A stretch of DNA of 64,000 bases from Maribacter algarum (ex Zhang et al. 2020). GTDB taxonomy: Bacteria; Bacteroidota; Bacteroidia; Flavobacteriales; Flavobacteriaceae. The notes under the pieces were generated by a model. That model worked only from the letters and a program-made list of their open reading frames with translations. It did no database searches and was not told the origin of the DNA. The first letter of the stretch is position 1. Every line of letters starts with the position of its first letter. Below, piece after piece: positions 1 through 8,773 of this stretch. The position numbers were made by a program, and so were the translations under genes. Location of the stretch: positions 1,922,001 through 1,986,000 of the forward strand of contig NZ_VATY01000001.1 of the NCBI RefSeq assembly GCF_005885635.1, read 5' to 3'.

Positions 1-38
1 ATTCCCTTAAAATATTCTTTGTTACCTATGATTGCCAT
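1..38 (-). CDS. xylA: Xylose isomerase, N-terminal fragment
   Basis: The minus strand opens with ATG at 36-38 and reads MAIIGNKEYFKG before the window edge. The KEYFKG-type start is characteristic of bacterial xylose isomerase, which converts D-xylose to D-xylulose in the cytoplasm. It begins one base after the xylB stop codon, so the two are almost certainly cotranscribed and act in sequence. Only twelve codons are visible, so the call rests on this short motif plus the xylB neighbour. Confidence 0.7.
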   Translation of the reverse strand, partial: MAIIGNKEYFKG

Positions 39-39
39 A

Positions 40-1524
40 TTAGTTGTTTTTTAAAAGTTGTTCTAATTCGTTTTTCCATTTTTGATATGCCTTAGAATAC
101 GCCTCTTTGTCTTCAGAAGGTTTGAAGCCCGTAACGTAATCATTATCCATAATCTGTTTCCCGAAAGTGTCAAAATCACCTTTATGTAGTTGACAGGCTC
201 TTGCTGCCCCAATTGCCCCGGTAGTATTGTATATTTCGATTTCTTTGCCGATTAATGTGGCTATAGTATTCGAAAAAATTTCTGAACGGAAGAGGTTATC
301 ATTTCCCGCACGTATTACATTGGCTTCAAGTTTATCCGATTTCATGATTTCCATTCCGTAAACAAAGGAAAAGGCAATACCTTCTAAAGCGGCTCTGCAT
401 AAATGGGCCTTCGTATGATTGTTTAAGTTTAGATTGGATAGCTGAGTGCCTAAGGTTTTGTTGTCTAGCATGCGCTCAGCGCCATTCCCAAAAGGATGTA
501 AAGTTACTCCATCAGAACCAATGGGAACAGAGGCTGCCAATACATTCATCTCTTCATAGGATGATACTTTCAGATTGTTCAATAACCAACGGTATTGAAT
601 GCCTGCTCCATTGATGCACAAAAGTTTACCGATTCGAGGATTGCTTATGTCGTAATTGACATGGGCAAAATTGTTGACCCGAGAACTTTCTTTAACAGAG
701 AGACTATCGGTTATGGCATACACAACTCCAGAAGTTCCACCAGTAGCTGCAATTTCTCCTGTGTTGAATACATTTAGCGAAAGAGCATTGTTGGGTTGGT
801 CACCCGCTCTATATAAGATGGGTGTGCCTTCTGTCAAACCTGATTCCATAGCACCTTTTTGTGAAACATTGCCTTGAACCGAAAATGTATCTACGATTTC
901 AGGAACAAGTTCTTTCTGGATACCATAATGTTCTAATAGCCATGTGGCTATTGTATTGGATTTAAAATCCCAAAAAATCCCCTCAGACAATCCAGAAATT
1001 GTCGAACACATGTTTCCCCCTAGTCTATATGCAATATAGTCGCCTGGAAGCATGAACTTACAAATTTTACTATATAGATCAGGCTCATTTTCTTTAACCC
1101 ATTTTAATTTTGAGGCTGTAAAATTTCCTGGGGAATTTAATAGATGCTCCGCGCACTTCTCATTCCCGAGATTATCAAAAGCTTTTTTCCCGATTTCAAC
1201 GGCTCGGCTATCGCACCAGATTATCGAATCTCTTAGAGGATTTCCATCTTTATCGACTACCACCAAGCCATGCATTTGATAAGATATTCCAATGCCGGTA
1301 ACATCTTCCGATTTAATTTCGTTTTCCTTGAGAAGTCTTTTGGTTGCGGTACAAATATGCAACCACCAATTATCAGGGTGTTGTTCAGCCCAGCCATTGT
1401 GTACAGCAAGCATTTTCATTTCCGTTTTGGGCTCATTGACCACAGCAATACTTTTACCTGTTGAAATAGCTACAAGTGCCGCTTTTATTGAAGAACTGCC
1501 AATATCATATCCAATGGAGTACAT
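40..1524 (-). CDS. xylB: Xylulokinase (FGGY family)
   Basis: A 494-residue FGGY carbohydrate kinase that would phosphorylate D-xylulose with ATP to give xylulose 5-phosphate for the pentose phosphate pathway. The N-terminal phosphate loop reads YDIGSSSIKAALV, and the substrate domain contains an AGDQPNNAL segment whose Asp (about residue 242) is the expected general base. The C-terminal nucleotide domain has AGNDNLFRSEIFSNTIA followed by NTTGAIGAARA. Length is typical of the family. The gene ends one base before xylA. Upstream it is separated from susD by a strong terminator, so it probably has its own promoter in 1525-1650, although I recognise no clear promoter there. Other FGGY substrates such as ribulose are possible, but the xylA neighbour argues for xylulose. 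Confidence 0.88.
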   Translation of the reverse strand: MYSIGYDIGSSSIKAALVAISTGKSIAVVNEPKTEMKMLAVHNGWAEQHPDNWWLHICTATKRLLKENEIKSEDVTGIGISYQMHGLVVVDKDGNPLRDSIIWCDSRAVEIGKKAFDNLGNEKCAEHLLNSPGNFTASKLKWVKENEPDLYSKICKFMLPGDYIAYRLGGNMCSTISGLSEGIFWDFKSNTIATWLLEHYGIQKELVPEIVDTFSVQGNVSQKGAMESGLTEGTPILYRAGDQPNNALSLNVFNTGEIAATGGTSGVVYAITDSLSVKESSRVNNFAHVNYDISNPRIGKLLCINGAGIQYRWLLNNLKVSSYEEMNVLAASVPIGSDGVTLHPFGNGAERMLDNKTLGTQLSNLNLNNHTKAHLCRAALEGIAFSFVYGMEIMKSDKLEANVIRAGNDNLFRSEIFSNTIATLIGKEIEIYNTTGAIGAARACQLHKGDFDTFGKQIMDNDYVTGFKPSEDKEAYSKAYQKWKNELEQLLKNN

Positions 1525-1650
1525 AATTGAAAATTTACTAAAACGTTTGCGGAGCGAAAGATATCGTTTTTAGCAGTTTGTCACAAACCGAACTTGAAGC
1601 AATAGCTTAAAACCACAAAAAGATAGAATTTTGAGATTTGAACGGAAACA

Positions 1651-1686
1651 AAAAAAGCCCTGATGAAAGTTCATCAGGGCTTTTTT
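1651..1686 (-). terminator. Intrinsic terminator after susD
   Basis: A perfect 10-bp stem (1657-1666 with 1671-1680) closes an AAGT loop and is flanked by six A on the left and six T on the right, so it can terminate in either direction. It lies 22 bases beyond the susD stop codon and separates susCD from xylBA. Confidence 0.88.
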
Positions 1687-1708
1687 AAAACTTAAAATTT
1701 AAATAATC

Positions 1709-3325
1709 CTAGTATCCTGGGTTTTGAACTAATGCTGGATTAGCAAGTAGTTGAGAAGCAGGGATTGGGAATAACTTGTAGGTGTCATTGCCAATTGAAC
1801 CGGCAGCTTTGAATTGCCAGTCTCTTGTGTATTGGCCGAAACGAATCAAATCTTGTCTTCTCCAAGCCTCAGCATATAGCTCACGCCCTCTTTCATCCAA
1901 TAAATCTTGCTCGCTTACAGAACCTAGAGGAGAAGCTTTTCTTAAAACTCTTAATTCGTTTACCATGGCAGTTGGGTCACCACCACTGCGCATCATGGCT
2001 TCTGCTTTCATCAAATGTGCATCTGCATATCTGAAGAAAATCTCATGTCCGCGGAACGCTCCAAAACGTGGTGCATATTTCATAACACGAATACCAGTGG
2101 TTTCGTCATTATTGATGATGTTGGGAGCACCGTCACCATCTAAGAAATCTCTCTTGAATGTTAAAGGAGCACCAGCTCTATCTGTTAATGCAGTGCCGTC
2201 CAGTGCATATTGTTGTCCTACTAGGAAACCATTACCCACATTGGAACCAACTTCGAATCCATCTTCATCTTCTGTTTGATCTCTTCCTGTAAATGGAATA
2301 CCGCCGGATGGAACACCACCACGTCTTTCTTCTTGCATGTCAAGCGGAGTTTCATCCAACTCAACACGGTTGCTATTTGGATCCCCTTCGAAAAGGTCGT
2401 AGTATTCAGCTAATGTGCTAAATCCATTCCATCCACCACCACCTTGAGAAGTCGAGTTGTAGTGTAACCCGTTGAAGATACGGTTACCAACACCTGATGC
2501 CAATGACCAGATAGTTTCATTATCCGCAGAATCTCTAAAGAGATTAAAATACCCATCTTGAAGTGCGTAGCCTTCACCAGCTATTTCATCAACTAACGAG
2601 ATAACAGCAGACATATCACCGCTATCAACACTTCCACCTAGGTAGATGTGCTTGTTCAAAAGTATTTTCGCTTTTAGATATCTTGCAGCGGCTTTGCTAG
2701 CTCTTCCATTGGCTTCACCACTACCTGCGGCAACGCTAGGAAGGTTCGAAATTGCAGTATCTACATCAGCCATAATAAAGTCTAGCGCAGCTTGACCCGT
2801 AAGAACTTCTGGTAGCGTAGAAGATGGTAATGTCACATCTCTGAAAGGTACTTGGCCATAGAAATCCAAAATAGTCCACATGCTCAATGCACGAATAAAG
2901 CTAGCTTCACCAATGTTTTCGGCAGATGGGTTACTTCTTGAATCTAATATTTGAGAAGCAAGTAGTTGGTTACCATTCCATTGGTTCCATACGGCAATTA
3001 CGAAAACGTGCTCAGGAGTCCATAAGTGTTGGTGTAAGCTAGACCATTGTCCGTTATCACCCCAGTCAGTACCTCTAGTAGGAACGATTGCCGCGTCAGC
3101 GGTTACTTCCATTAGAGCAAAACGGTTACCTTGATCACCGTATTGACCATTCAATCTATTGTATAATTCATCAACAGTAGATGAAGGATCAGCTAATCCT
3201 TGGAAACCAGCACTAATAATAGAATCGGTTTCCTCAAGCTCCAAATCGGTACAGGAAGCTAATCCTACAACCAAAAGGAGGCTGGTAAAATAAATTTTCA
3301 AATTAATTCTTTTCATGATTTTCAA
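1709..3325 (-). CDS. susD: SusD/RagB-family glycan-binding lipoprotein
   Basis: A 538-residue surface lipoprotein that caps a SusC barrel and captures oligosaccharide before TonB-dependent uptake. The signal peptide ends in the lipobox LASC with Cys25 as the lipidation site. Early TPR-like helices (a SFIRALSMWTILDFYGQVPF stretch) and the C-terminal block (EAWRRQDLIRFGQY and KLFPIPASQLLANP) are hallmarks of SusD proteins. It starts nine bases after the susC stop codon, so the pair is cotranscribed and ends at the 1651-1686 terminator. An alternative start three codons in (MKRINLK) is equally possible. The glycan bound cannot be read from sequence. The divergent maltose genes suggest alpha-glucans and the downstream xylBA genes suggest xylosides. 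Confidence 0.93.
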   Translation of the reverse strand: MKIMKRINLKIYFTSLLLVVGLASCTDLELEETDSIISAGFQGLADPSSTVDELYNRLNGQYGDQGNRFALMEVTADAAIVPTRGTDWGDNGQWSSLHQHLWTPEHVFVIAVWNQWNGNQLLASQILDSRSNPSAENIGEASFIRALSMWTILDFYGQVPFRDVTLPSSTLPEVLTGQAALDFIMADVDTAISNLPSVAAGSGEANGRASKAAARYLKAKILLNKHIYLGGSVDSGDMSAVISLVDEIAGEGYALQDGYFNLFRDSADNETIWSLASGVGNRIFNGLHYNSTSQGGGGWNGFSTLAEYYDLFEGDPNSNRVELDETPLDMQEERRGGVPSGGIPFTGRDQTEDEDGFEVGSNVGNGFLVGQQYALDGTALTDRAGAPLTFKRDFLDGDGAPNIINNDETTGIRVMKYAPRFGAFRGHEIFFRYADAHLMKAEAMMRSGGDPTAMVNELRVLRKASPLGSVSEQDLLDERGRELYAEAWRRQDLIRFGQYTRDWQFKAAGSIGNDTYKLFPIPASQLLANPALVQNPGY

Positions 3326-3334
3326 TTTTTTTAA

Positions 3335-6300
3335 TTAGAATGATGCGTTTATACCGAATGTAAAGGTTCTTGGATTTGGAAATCCTGACCAGTCAATACC
3401 TCTAGTAGGAACTCCTGAACCTAAATCTCCAGTAGCCACCGTAATCTCAGGATCTAAACCACTATAATCTGTGATTAAGAATAAGTTCTGTCCTGTTAAA
3501 GATAAACGTAATGACTTAAACAAACCGTCACCACTAAGAGGCCAATTATAACCAAGGGTTGCGTTTTGGAATCGAACAAAATCACCTTTTTCTAAATAAC
3601 GAGTAGAAACATCGGCAGAAGCACCAGAGGCTTCGCCGCTAGTTCTTACATCTTGTGTAACGTTTCTAGCATTGGTGATTGAACCGGCGGTAAAAAGACC
3701 ATTGGCGGTATTGTTGTAAACTGAGAACCCGAACTGGCTAGAAAAATAAGCCGCAAAATCCCAATTTTTAGCATTCAAATTCAATGATAAACCAGCAGTA
3801 ACATCTGGAAGAGCATCTTCTCCTACAAATATCTTGTCTTGGAAAACATCACCAACACCATCACCATTCTGATCTTTAAAAGTTGGTTGGCCAGCGGAAT
3901 CTAATCCTGTGTACTCAGCCATGTAATAAGAGAATAAAGAATGACCTGCAGCAAAACGCTGTGCAAATGCACCTGATAATCCTTGACCGTTAACCGCACC
4001 TGTATCAATTAAACCACCAAAGTCTTGAACTTCGTTTTGGTTGTAGGCTATGTTAAAGGAAGTTGAAAAGTTAAAATCAGCTTTTTGTATCCAATCATAA
4101 CCTAAAGCAAGTTCAATACCTTGGTTAAGAATGGTTGCGTCAACATTACCAAACTGGAAAGGATCAACGGCTGGTGCAGCAGGTGGAGTTCTTAATAAAA
4201 CATCTGTTGTTGTATTACGATATACATCTATACTACCGCTAAATCTATCTTGACCGAATCCGAAGTCAAGACCAACGTTCAAGTTTAACGTTGGCTCCCA
4301 TTTTAAGTCAGGAACATCTGTAGCAACGATGGCTAAACCATTTGGATTGATATCTCCGTTATTTTGAATTCCAATTCCACCAAAACGTTGTCTTGCAACA
4401 AAGTTACCATAACCTAAACCATCTTGGTTACCTGTAACACCTGCACTCAATCGTAATTTTAAAGTAGAAACACTATCTCCGATAAAATCCTCTTCACCCA
4501 ATTGCCATGCAAAAGCTCCTGAAGGGAAGATTCCATATTGATTTTCAGGTCCAAAACGAGACGAACCATCTGCTCTAACCGTAGCTGTAAATAAATATTT
4601 ACTGGCTATTGAATAGTTAATCCTTCCGAAGAACGATTGCAATTCATCTGTATTGTCGAAAGTGTCAACAGCAAGTGCACGTACTCTTTGACTAAAAAGT
4701 CTCGGCACCTCCTCACCAGCAACTACCGTCGGTAGTAATCTGTTGATAAATAAAGTACTTGAATTCGTTCCGTAGTAAAACTGTTGGAAAGGACCGCTAA
4801 TTGTTGCTTGTGCATCGTTCACAGTACGTTGTAAATCACTAACCATTCCATTTAGTGCGGTAGTTCCAAAACCACGAGCGGTTGCATTTCTACCACTTGT
4901 CTTAAAATCTTGGAAAGAGTATCCAACAAGAAAATCTAGTTTTGAATTACCCAAATCTTTATTGTAGTTCAACGTTATTTCCATTAGGCTATTTTCGCGC
5001 TCTAGAGTATTGTATGTTCCAAAACCAATACCTTGTATACCGTCTATATTTCTGACGGATGAGGCAATAACAGAGTTGTTCTCACCTTCCGACTTGTCAT
5101 AACCTAAGTTAACTTTACCCGTAAGTTCTGAGGTAATCTTGTATTCAGCAGAACCATTAAGAAGGAGTCTATTCGTGTTCGTTCTAATTTGGCTGTTTGC
5201 CAAATAGTTCGCAGGAGATATGAGCCCTCCTTCTATATTTCTGACGGATGAGGCAATAACAGAGTTGTTCTCACCTTCCGACTTGTCATAACCTAAGTTA
5301 ACTTTACCCGTAAGTTCTGAGGTAATCTTGTATTCAGCAGAACCATTAAGAAGGAGTCTATTCGTGTTCGTTCTAATTTGGCTGTTTGCCAAATAGTTCG
5401 CAGGAGATATGAGCCCTCCTTGAGCACCGAAATTTGATCCAGTTGTCCAAGTTGGATTCGCTGAATAAGCAGCACCCAGTATGTCACCTCTAAAACCGGC
5501 ACCACCAGCTAGTGGGGCAGTTTCATCATTTACACGTGAAATGGTAGCAGAAAGACCAACGGTTAATTTGTCATCTAAAAAGCGGTGTCTTAGATTTACT
5601 CTACCTGTAATTCTTTCCAAATCGGTTTTTTCAATAACACCAAATTGCTTGCTATAACCAAAAGTTGCACGAATATTTCCTTTTCCGTAGTTATTAGAAT
5701 ACGAAAGGTTATTGTTTGTAGAAGCAGCTGTTCTTGTTATAAAGTCTTGCCAATCTGTATCGTTTCCAAAATCCGTTGTAGCCAAATCTGCGTTAGGATT
5801 GAATTGAAAAACAGTAGAAACGAATTCATCTCTATTTAAAAGGTCATATTCTCTCGCTGGACTTGCAACACTCAAATTAGATGACCATTCGAAAACACCT
5901 CCTTGAGCAGATTTTCCACTTTTCGTTGTTATGATTACAACACCATTCGCACCTCTAGAACCATAGATGGCAGTTGCGGAAGCATCTTTTAAGACACTAA
6001 TACTTTCAATATCTGATGGATTTAAAAAGTTTAAAGGGTTTCTTGTGCTAGTTGCTCCTCCGTTACCAGCGTTACCGTCTGGTGAAGTGTTTTCCCCTGA
6101 AAGTGGCACACCATCAACTACAAAAAGTGGATTGTTATTTGCACGAACCGAGTTTGAACCCCTAACGTTAATAGAGATTCCCGCACCTGGCTCACCACTT
6201 GTTTGCTGAATGTTAACACCGGCAGTTTTACCCTGTATTAACTGTTCTGGCGAAGCAATTACACCGCCATTAAAGTCTTTTGCTGTAACCGCAGTAACTG

Positions 6301-6655
6301 ATCCTGTCGCATCTTTGACGGTAGTCGTACCGTATCCAATAACAACAACCTCTTCCAACGCTTCTGCATCTTCTTGCATAATAGCGTTAATTGTAGATTG
6401 TCCATTCACCGCAATTTCTTGGGTTTTAAAGCCAACATAGCTAAAAACTAAGGTGGCATCACTTTCTGCATTAATGGTGTAGTTACCATCAAAGTCAGTT
6501 TGGGTTCCCGTGGTGGTTCCTTTGACCACCACACTAGCACCAGGTAAGGGGCCATTGGCGTCGGAAACAGTTCCGGTTACTTCCTGTGCCTGCGTAAGTC
6601 CAAAGCATAAAAATGCTCCGACCATGAACAAGCTTCTAAGTAGCGTAATCTTCAT
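3335..6655 (-). CDS. susC: SusC/RagA-family TonB-dependent receptor
   Basis: A 1,106-residue outer-membrane transporter. After a signal peptide (cleavage near LTQAQ) comes a carboxypeptidase-like domain (about 24-105; VTGTVSDANGPLPGASVVVK), then the TonB box and plug containing IRGSNSVR-like and DASATAIYGSRGANGVV motifs (about 110-240). The rest is a 22-strand-type beta barrel ending in an aromatic residue (GINASF). It imports the oligosaccharide delivered by SusD. Residues about 413-475 are repeated exactly at 476-538, adding 63 residues to the barrel; without that repeat the length would be close to the family norm. No SusE or SusF gene follows susD. A LacI-type operator lies about 100 bases upstream of the start. 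Confidence 0.95.
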   Translation of the reverse strand: MKITLLRSLFMVGAFLCFGLTQAQEVTGTVSDANGPLPGASVVVKGTTTGTQTDFDGNYTINAESDATLVFSYVGFKTQEIAVNGQSTINAIMQEDAEALEEVVVIGYGTTTVKDATGSVTAVTAKDFNGGVIASPEQLIQGKTAGVNIQQTSGEPGAGISINVRGSNSVRANNNPLFVVDGVPLSGENTSPDGNAGNGGATSTRNPLNFLNPSDIESISVLKDASATAIYGSRGANGVVIITTKSGKSAQGGVFEWSSNLSVASPAREYDLLNRDEFVSTVFQFNPNADLATTDFGNDTDWQDFITRTAASTNNNLSYSNNYGKGNIRATFGYSKQFGVIEKTDLERITGRVNLRHRFLDDKLTVGLSATISRVNDETAPLAGGAGFRGDILGAAYSANPTWTTGSNFGAQGGLISPANYLANSQIRTNTNRLLLNGSAEYKITSELTGKVNLGYDKSEGENNSVIASSVRNIEGGLISPANYLANSQIRTNTNRLLLNGSAEYKITSELTGKVNLGYDKSEGENNSVIASSVRNIDGIQGIGFGTYNTLERENSLMEITLNYNKDLGNSKLDFLVGYSFQDFKTSGRNATARGFGTTALNGMVSDLQRTVNDAQATISGPFQQFYYGTNSSTLFINRLLPTVVAGEEVPRLFSQRVRALAVDTFDNTDELQSFFGRINYSIASKYLFTATVRADGSSRFGPENQYGIFPSGAFAWQLGEEDFIGDSVSTLKLRLSAGVTGNQDGLGYGNFVARQRFGGIGIQNNGDINPNGLAIVATDVPDLKWEPTLNLNVGLDFGFGQDRFSGSIDVYRNTTTDVLLRTPPAAPAVDPFQFGNVDATILNQGIELALGYDWIQKADFNFSTSFNIAYNQNEVQDFGGLIDTGAVNGQGLSGAFAQRFAAGHSLFSYYMAEYTGLDSAGQPTFKDQNGDGVGDVFQDKIFVGEDALPDVTAGLSLNLNAKNWDFAAYFSSQFGFSVYNNTANGLFTAGSITNARNVTQDVRTSGEASGASADVSTRYLEKGDFVRFQNATLGYNWPLSGDGLFKSLRLSLTGQNLFLITDYSGLDPEITVATGDLGSGVPTRGIDWSGFPNPRTFTFGINASF
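5043..5420. repeat. Perfect 189-bp tandem duplication inside susC
   Basis: Two adjacent copies, 5043-5231 and 5232-5420, are identical base for base. The unit is 63 codons, so the reading frame is kept. The only protein difference at the junctions is that one copy ends in NIE and the other in NID. Identity at silent sites implies a very recent duplication or an assembly artefact. Confidence 0.97.
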
Positions 6656-6758
6656 AGATGTTAATTTAAAGTTGAGTTAATTTAATTTTAAGTAAATACA
6701 AGCGTTAAAAATATGTAAAAAAAGTGTTAAATTGATTTTAAGAGAGATTTGAAAAACT

Positions 6759-6774
6759 ACGAAAACGGTTTCGT
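6759..6774. promoter_or_regulatory. Candidate LacI-family operator
   Basis: The 16-bp near-palindrome ACGAAAACGGTTTCGT is centred on CG, the usual centre of LacI-family operators, and has one mismatched pair out of seven flanking the CG. It lies between the divergent susC and lacI-like genes, about 104 bases from susC. I infer that the regulator encoded at 7020 binds it. The rest of the 6656-7019 gap is AT-rich and shows only the promoter candidate listed next. Confidence 0.5.
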
Positions 6775-6872
6775 GTTGATAACTTTTCCAAAATAAGAGT
6801 TTTCTGGTTTAAAGAGCTGTAAATTAAACATTTCGCATGTTTGTCTTATGAAAAACGAAAAATATGCAATTT

Positions 6873-6900
6873 TTGGCAAATATAATGTTTTTTATTTTTG
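6873..6900 (+). promoter_or_regulatory. Candidate promoter of the lacI-like gene
   Basis: A TTG at 6873-6875 and TATTTTTG at 6893-6900 match the Bacteroidota sigma consensus (TTG, 17-23 bases, TAnnTTTG) with a 17-base spacer. Transcription would start near 6907, leaving a leader of roughly 110 bases. Confidence 0.4.
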
Positions 6901-7019
6901 AACCAGAATATTGGAATTTGCATTGTAGCAGTTCTAAGAATGTTAAAAAATAACATTTTATTAATAAAACTGGTTTAAACAAGTACATTGGATTTGTTAA
7001 ACCCCATAATACAATCACA

Positions 7020-8051
7020 TTGCGGCGAAAAATCACTTTAAAAGATATTGCTCGAGAACTTGAGGTTTCAATCTCAACAGTATCTAAGGCTTTAAAGAAT
7101 AGCGAGGAAATAGGCAGGGATACCAAGGAAAAGGTGCAGGCCTTTGCCAAATTATACAATTATAAGCCAAACAATATTGCGATAAGCCTTAAAAATAAGT
7201 ACACTAAAAATATCGGTGTAATCATTCCAGATATTGTTCATCATTTTTTTACTACCGTATTTAGAGGCATTGAAAAGTATGCTAATAGCAAAGGTTATAA
7301 TGTTATCATTTGCGTTTCTGATGAATCATTCGATAAAGAGGTGATTAATATGGAATTGCTGGCAAATGGCAGCATTGACGGCTTTATCATGTCTTTATCT
7401 GCAGAAACAGAAGAGAAAAATGATTTTAGTCATTTAATTGAAGTTACAAATCAGGGTATTCCTTTGGTTTTATTTGATAGGGTGACCGACGTGATAAACT
7501 GTGATAAGGTAATACTGAACGATAAAGAAATATCATTTAGTGTGGTACAAAAATTCATTCAGTCAGGTAGAAAAAATATTGCTTTGGTTACCACAGATAA
7601 CTATTTTAATGTGAGTAAGAAGAGAATGGAAGGGTATAAGAGTGCTCTCGAACATAACGGTATACCCTTAAATGAGAATAGAATTCTGACACTGCCTTAT
7701 CATGATGAAATAGAAGACACCCAAATAACTGATTTTTTCAACTCCAATGAGATAGATGCTGTTCTTTGTGTAAATGAAATATTTGCCATACGTTGTATGA
7801 GAGTTGTGCAAAAAATGGGCATTAAAATACCAGAAGACATTTCATTTGTTGGATTTACTAATGGGATGTTGTCGAGGTATGCTTCGCCAAAACTGTCTTC
7901 AATTGCCCAGCATGGTGATAAAATGGGAGAAATAGCAGCTCAAATGTTAATAGAAAAGATAGAGAGAGAATATATAGAGGAGGAGGATGAGGCATATCGA
8001 ACTGAGGTAATTGAAGGTACTTTAATAGAAAGAGAATCTACCATTAACTAA
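7020..8051 (+). CDS. LacI/GalR-family transcriptional regulator of the sugar locus
   Basis: A 343-residue cytoplasmic regulator. The N-terminal helix-turn-helix reads ITLKDIARELEVSISTVSKA (residues 4-23) and is followed by a hinge helix and a periplasmic-binding-protein-like sugar domain starting near KNIGVIIPDI (about 62). The start is a TTG codon: the frame is open upstream to 6951 but has no ATG, and the DNA-binding motif begins only three residues after the TTG. It is divergent from susC and heads the run pgmB, maltose phosphorylase, GH13. Flavobacterial maltose loci commonly carry such a regulator, so the expected effector is maltose or a phosphorylated product. It probably acts at the 6759-6774 operator. 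The effector is inferred. Confidence 0.88.
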   Translation: MRRKITLKDIARELEVSISTVSKALKNSEEIGRDTKEKVQAFAKLYNYKPNNIAISLKNKYTKNIGVIIPDIVHHFFTTVFRGIEKYANSKGYNVIICVSDESFDKEVINMELLANGSIDGFIMSLSAETEEKNDFSHLIEVTNQGIPLVLFDRVTDVINCDKVILNDKEISFSVVQKFIQSGRKNIALVTTDNYFNVSKKRMEGYKSALEHNGIPLNENRILTLPYHDEIEDTQITDFFNSNEIDAVLCVNEIFAIRCMRVVQKMGIKIPEDISFVGFTNGMLSRYASPKLSSIAQHGDKMGEIAAQMLIEKIEREYIEEEDEAYRTEVIEGTLIERESTIN

Positions 8052-8070
8052 TTCACAACTATTTTACGAA

Positions 8071-8724
8071 ATGACTAAAACCGGATTTATATTCGATTTG
8101 GATGGTGTTATTGTTGATACTGCCAAATACCATTACCTAGCCTGGCGAAATTTAGCGGAAGAGCTTGGCTTTGAATTCACTGAAGAGCAAAATGAACTTT
8201 TTAAGGGAGTCAGTAGAAAACGCTGCCTAGAAATTTTGCTGGATATTGGAAATGTTGAAGCCTCTCAAGAAGATTTTGATAGATGGATGGTCGAAAAGAA
8301 TGAAGATTATTTAAGATATATTGAAAAGATGAACGCTTCTGAAATTCTTCCTGATGTTACTCGGGTTTTGGAGTTTCTGAAAGAACGAAATATTCCTATT
8401 GCCTTGGGTTCGGCTAGCAAAAATGCCAGACCGATTTTAGAAAAGGTTGAATTATTGCACTATTTCGATGCTATTGTTGACGGAAACAATGTGACCAAAG
8501 CAAAACCAGACCCAGAGGTCTTTTTAATAGCCGCTGATAAATTGGGGGCTTCCCCCGAAAATTGTGTTGTTTTTGAGGATGCAGTAGCCGGAATTGAAGC
8601 GGCCAATACTGCAAAAATGGTCAGTATCGGAATTGGAGATGATAAAGTGCTTTCAGAAGCACATCACAATTTCAAAGATTTCACGGAAATGGATACGGAA
8701 TTTTTAGAAGGCCTTATAAAATAG
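8071..8724 (+). CDS. pgmB: Beta-phosphoglucomutase (HAD superfamily)
   Basis: A 217-residue enzyme converting beta-glucose 1-phosphate, the product of inverting maltose phosphorylase, to glucose 6-phosphate. HAD motif I is FDLDGVIVDT, with Asp9 as nucleophile and Asp11 as general acid/base. The cap domain follows (about 15-90, with a GVSRKRCLEILL helix). Motif II is LGSASKN, and motifs III and IV are KAKPDPEVF and VVFEDAVAGIEAA. It begins 19 bases after the regulator stop codon and precedes the maltose phosphorylase, the classic coupling of these two enzymes. HAD phosphatases with other substrates look similar; context makes this assignment firm. Confidence 0.93.
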   Translation: MTKTGFIFDLDGVIVDTAKYHYLAWRNLAEELGFEFTEEQNELFKGVSRKRCLEILLDIGNVEASQEDFDRWMVEKNEDYLRYIEKMNASEILPDVTRVLEFLKERNIPIALGSASKNARPILEKVELLHYFDAIVDGNNVTKAKPDPEVFLIAADKLGASPENCVVFEDAVAGIEAANTAKMVSIGIGDDKVLSEAHHNFKDFTEMDTEFLEGLIK

Positions 8725-8736
8725 ATAGTAAAGAAG

Positions 8737-8756
8737 ATTCTCGCGAAGACGGGAAT
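8737..8756. repeat. Degenerate GAAG-loop intergenic hairpin
   Basis: ATTCTCGC, GAAG, ACGGGAAT can fold as an 8-bp stem with G-U pairs around a GAAG loop. It is a weaker relative of the perfect hairpin at 36034-36053, which has the same loop and the same stem ends, so both may belong to one dispersed repeat family. It lies in the pgmB to maltose phosphorylase gap. Confidence 0.45.
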
Positions 8757-8773
8757 GATATTAAAAGAATTGC

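Noticed and set aside
1782-2279. 165-codon plus-strand open frame opposite susD
   Set aside because: It is a shadow of the susD reading frame, with low-complexity Ser/Pro-rich translation and no known motif.
6824-7159. 111-codon minus-strand frame in the susC-lacI gap
   Set aside because: It overlaps the DNA-binding region of the LacI-type gene and its translation is Phe/Leu-rich without domain signs.
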